Of a DNA stretch of 6,177 nt, positions 6,023-6,177 are shown piece after piece. Position numbers and translations under genes: made by a program. The DNA comes from Lachnospiraceae bacterium (GTDB taxonomy: Bacteria > Bacillota > Clostridia > Lachnospirales > Lachnospiraceae), in contig CAAGSD010000025.1 in NCBI GenBank assembly GCA_900772845.1, forward strand, positions 1-6,177, written 5' to 3'. The notes under the pieces are model-generated. The model searched no databases, was not told the origin of the DNA, and saw only the letters and a list, made by a program, of their open reading frames with translations. How positions within the stretch are numbered: position 1 is the first letter of the stretch; each line of letters opens with the position of its first letter.

Positions 6023-6028
6023 CCTCCC
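6023..6028 (-). promoter_or_regulatory. Ribosome binding site that sets the activator's ATG start
   Basis: GGGAGG on the - strand, 5 nt before the ATG at 6015-6017. The protein then begins MAWVKFVREDVEIEVEDG, which places the ferredoxin-like strand at the very N-terminus as expected. The longer frame would add 14 hydrophobic residues with no family counterpart that I know. Confidence 0.85.
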
Positions 6029-6143
6029 ACATATCCAATCCAAACACTACAACAACCAACGAACAGCTCAGAAAAATATTTTATTTCATGTGCATTTGCA
6101 GGGGTCTTAGATATTCTTAGCTCTCAGAAATCTGCGTTATGAG

Positions 6144-6162
6144 CAGACTGTATCACTGTCTG
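6144..6162. repeat. Imperfect hairpin at right edge
   Basis: CAGAC (6144-6148) and GTCTG (6158-6162) pair, with GT/AC extending the stem after one mismatch. The hairpin lies about 130 bp upstream of the activator gene. Read on the - strand, the surrounding bases start TTCGCTC and later contain CTGCTC and CGCAG, motifs that also occur in the 3531/4196 repeat, so it may be a distant relative in reverse orientation. No T-run marks it as a terminator. Confidence 0.3.
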
Positions 6163-6177
6163 AGCGAAGTTTGCAAC

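Noticed and set aside
4623..6110. 495-codon open frame on the + strand
   Set aside because: It is the antisense shadow of the activator gene: its Pro/His/Gln/Arg-rich translation has no domain pattern, whereas the - strand frame has complete [2Fe-2S] and ASKHA motifs.
1..6177. CRISPR array, tRNA, rRNA or insertion sequence
   Set aside because: No regularly spaced repeats, no cloverleaf-like sequence, no rRNA segments and no transposase-like frame are visible on either strand.

Overview
The window looks like chromosome from a gut-type Clostridia, most likely Lachnospiraceae (a Blautia- or Dorea-like anaerobe). This rests on moderate G+C with AT-rich gaps, strong GGAGG-type ribosome binding sites, a CTC-type L25 gene, and a corrinoid methyl-transfer accessory set of the kind common in acetogens and relatives. 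The assignment is inferred from gene content, not from a marker gene.

Left part (1-960, + strand): an AT-rich leader with a good sigma-A-type promoter at 143-170 drives one gene, the long CTC form of ribosomal protein L25 (307-903). A textbook intrinsic terminator at 927-960 ends it. This unit is unrelated to the rest and converges on it.

Right part (1033-6017, all - strand), read in the direction of transcription: (i) an ASKHA-domain protein with an N-terminal [2Fe-2S] domain, resembling RACo/RamA, which reductively reactivates corrinoid proteins; (ii) a cysteine-rich DUF2284 putative metal-binding protein; (iii) a two-domain cobalamin-binding (corrinoid) protein of the MtaC/MtbC/MttC type; (iv) a PucR/CdaR-family regulator with a C-terminal helix-turn-helix. 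The corrinoid protein carries a methyl group from a methyltransferase, the activator rescues it when the cobalt oxidises to Co(II), and the regulator probably senses a substrate or metabolite. No substrate-specific methyltransferase (MtaB, MttB, MtrH or UroD/MtaA-like) lies in the window, so the methyl donor and acceptor are unknown; such a gene may lie beyond position 6177 or elsewhere in the genome.

The gaps between these genes hold more than spacing. The 268-bp gap before the corrinoid gene contains an inverted-repeat-bounded block, a predicted promoter (3426-3454), and a strong hairpin with a U-tract (3357-3388) placed between that promoter and the start codon, so it may be an attenuator. 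A 38-bp segment of that gap recurs, diverged, at 4196-4233 in the gap between the activator and DUF2284 genes. The starts of the regulator and activator genes are shorter than the longest open frames, as their ribosome binding sites show.
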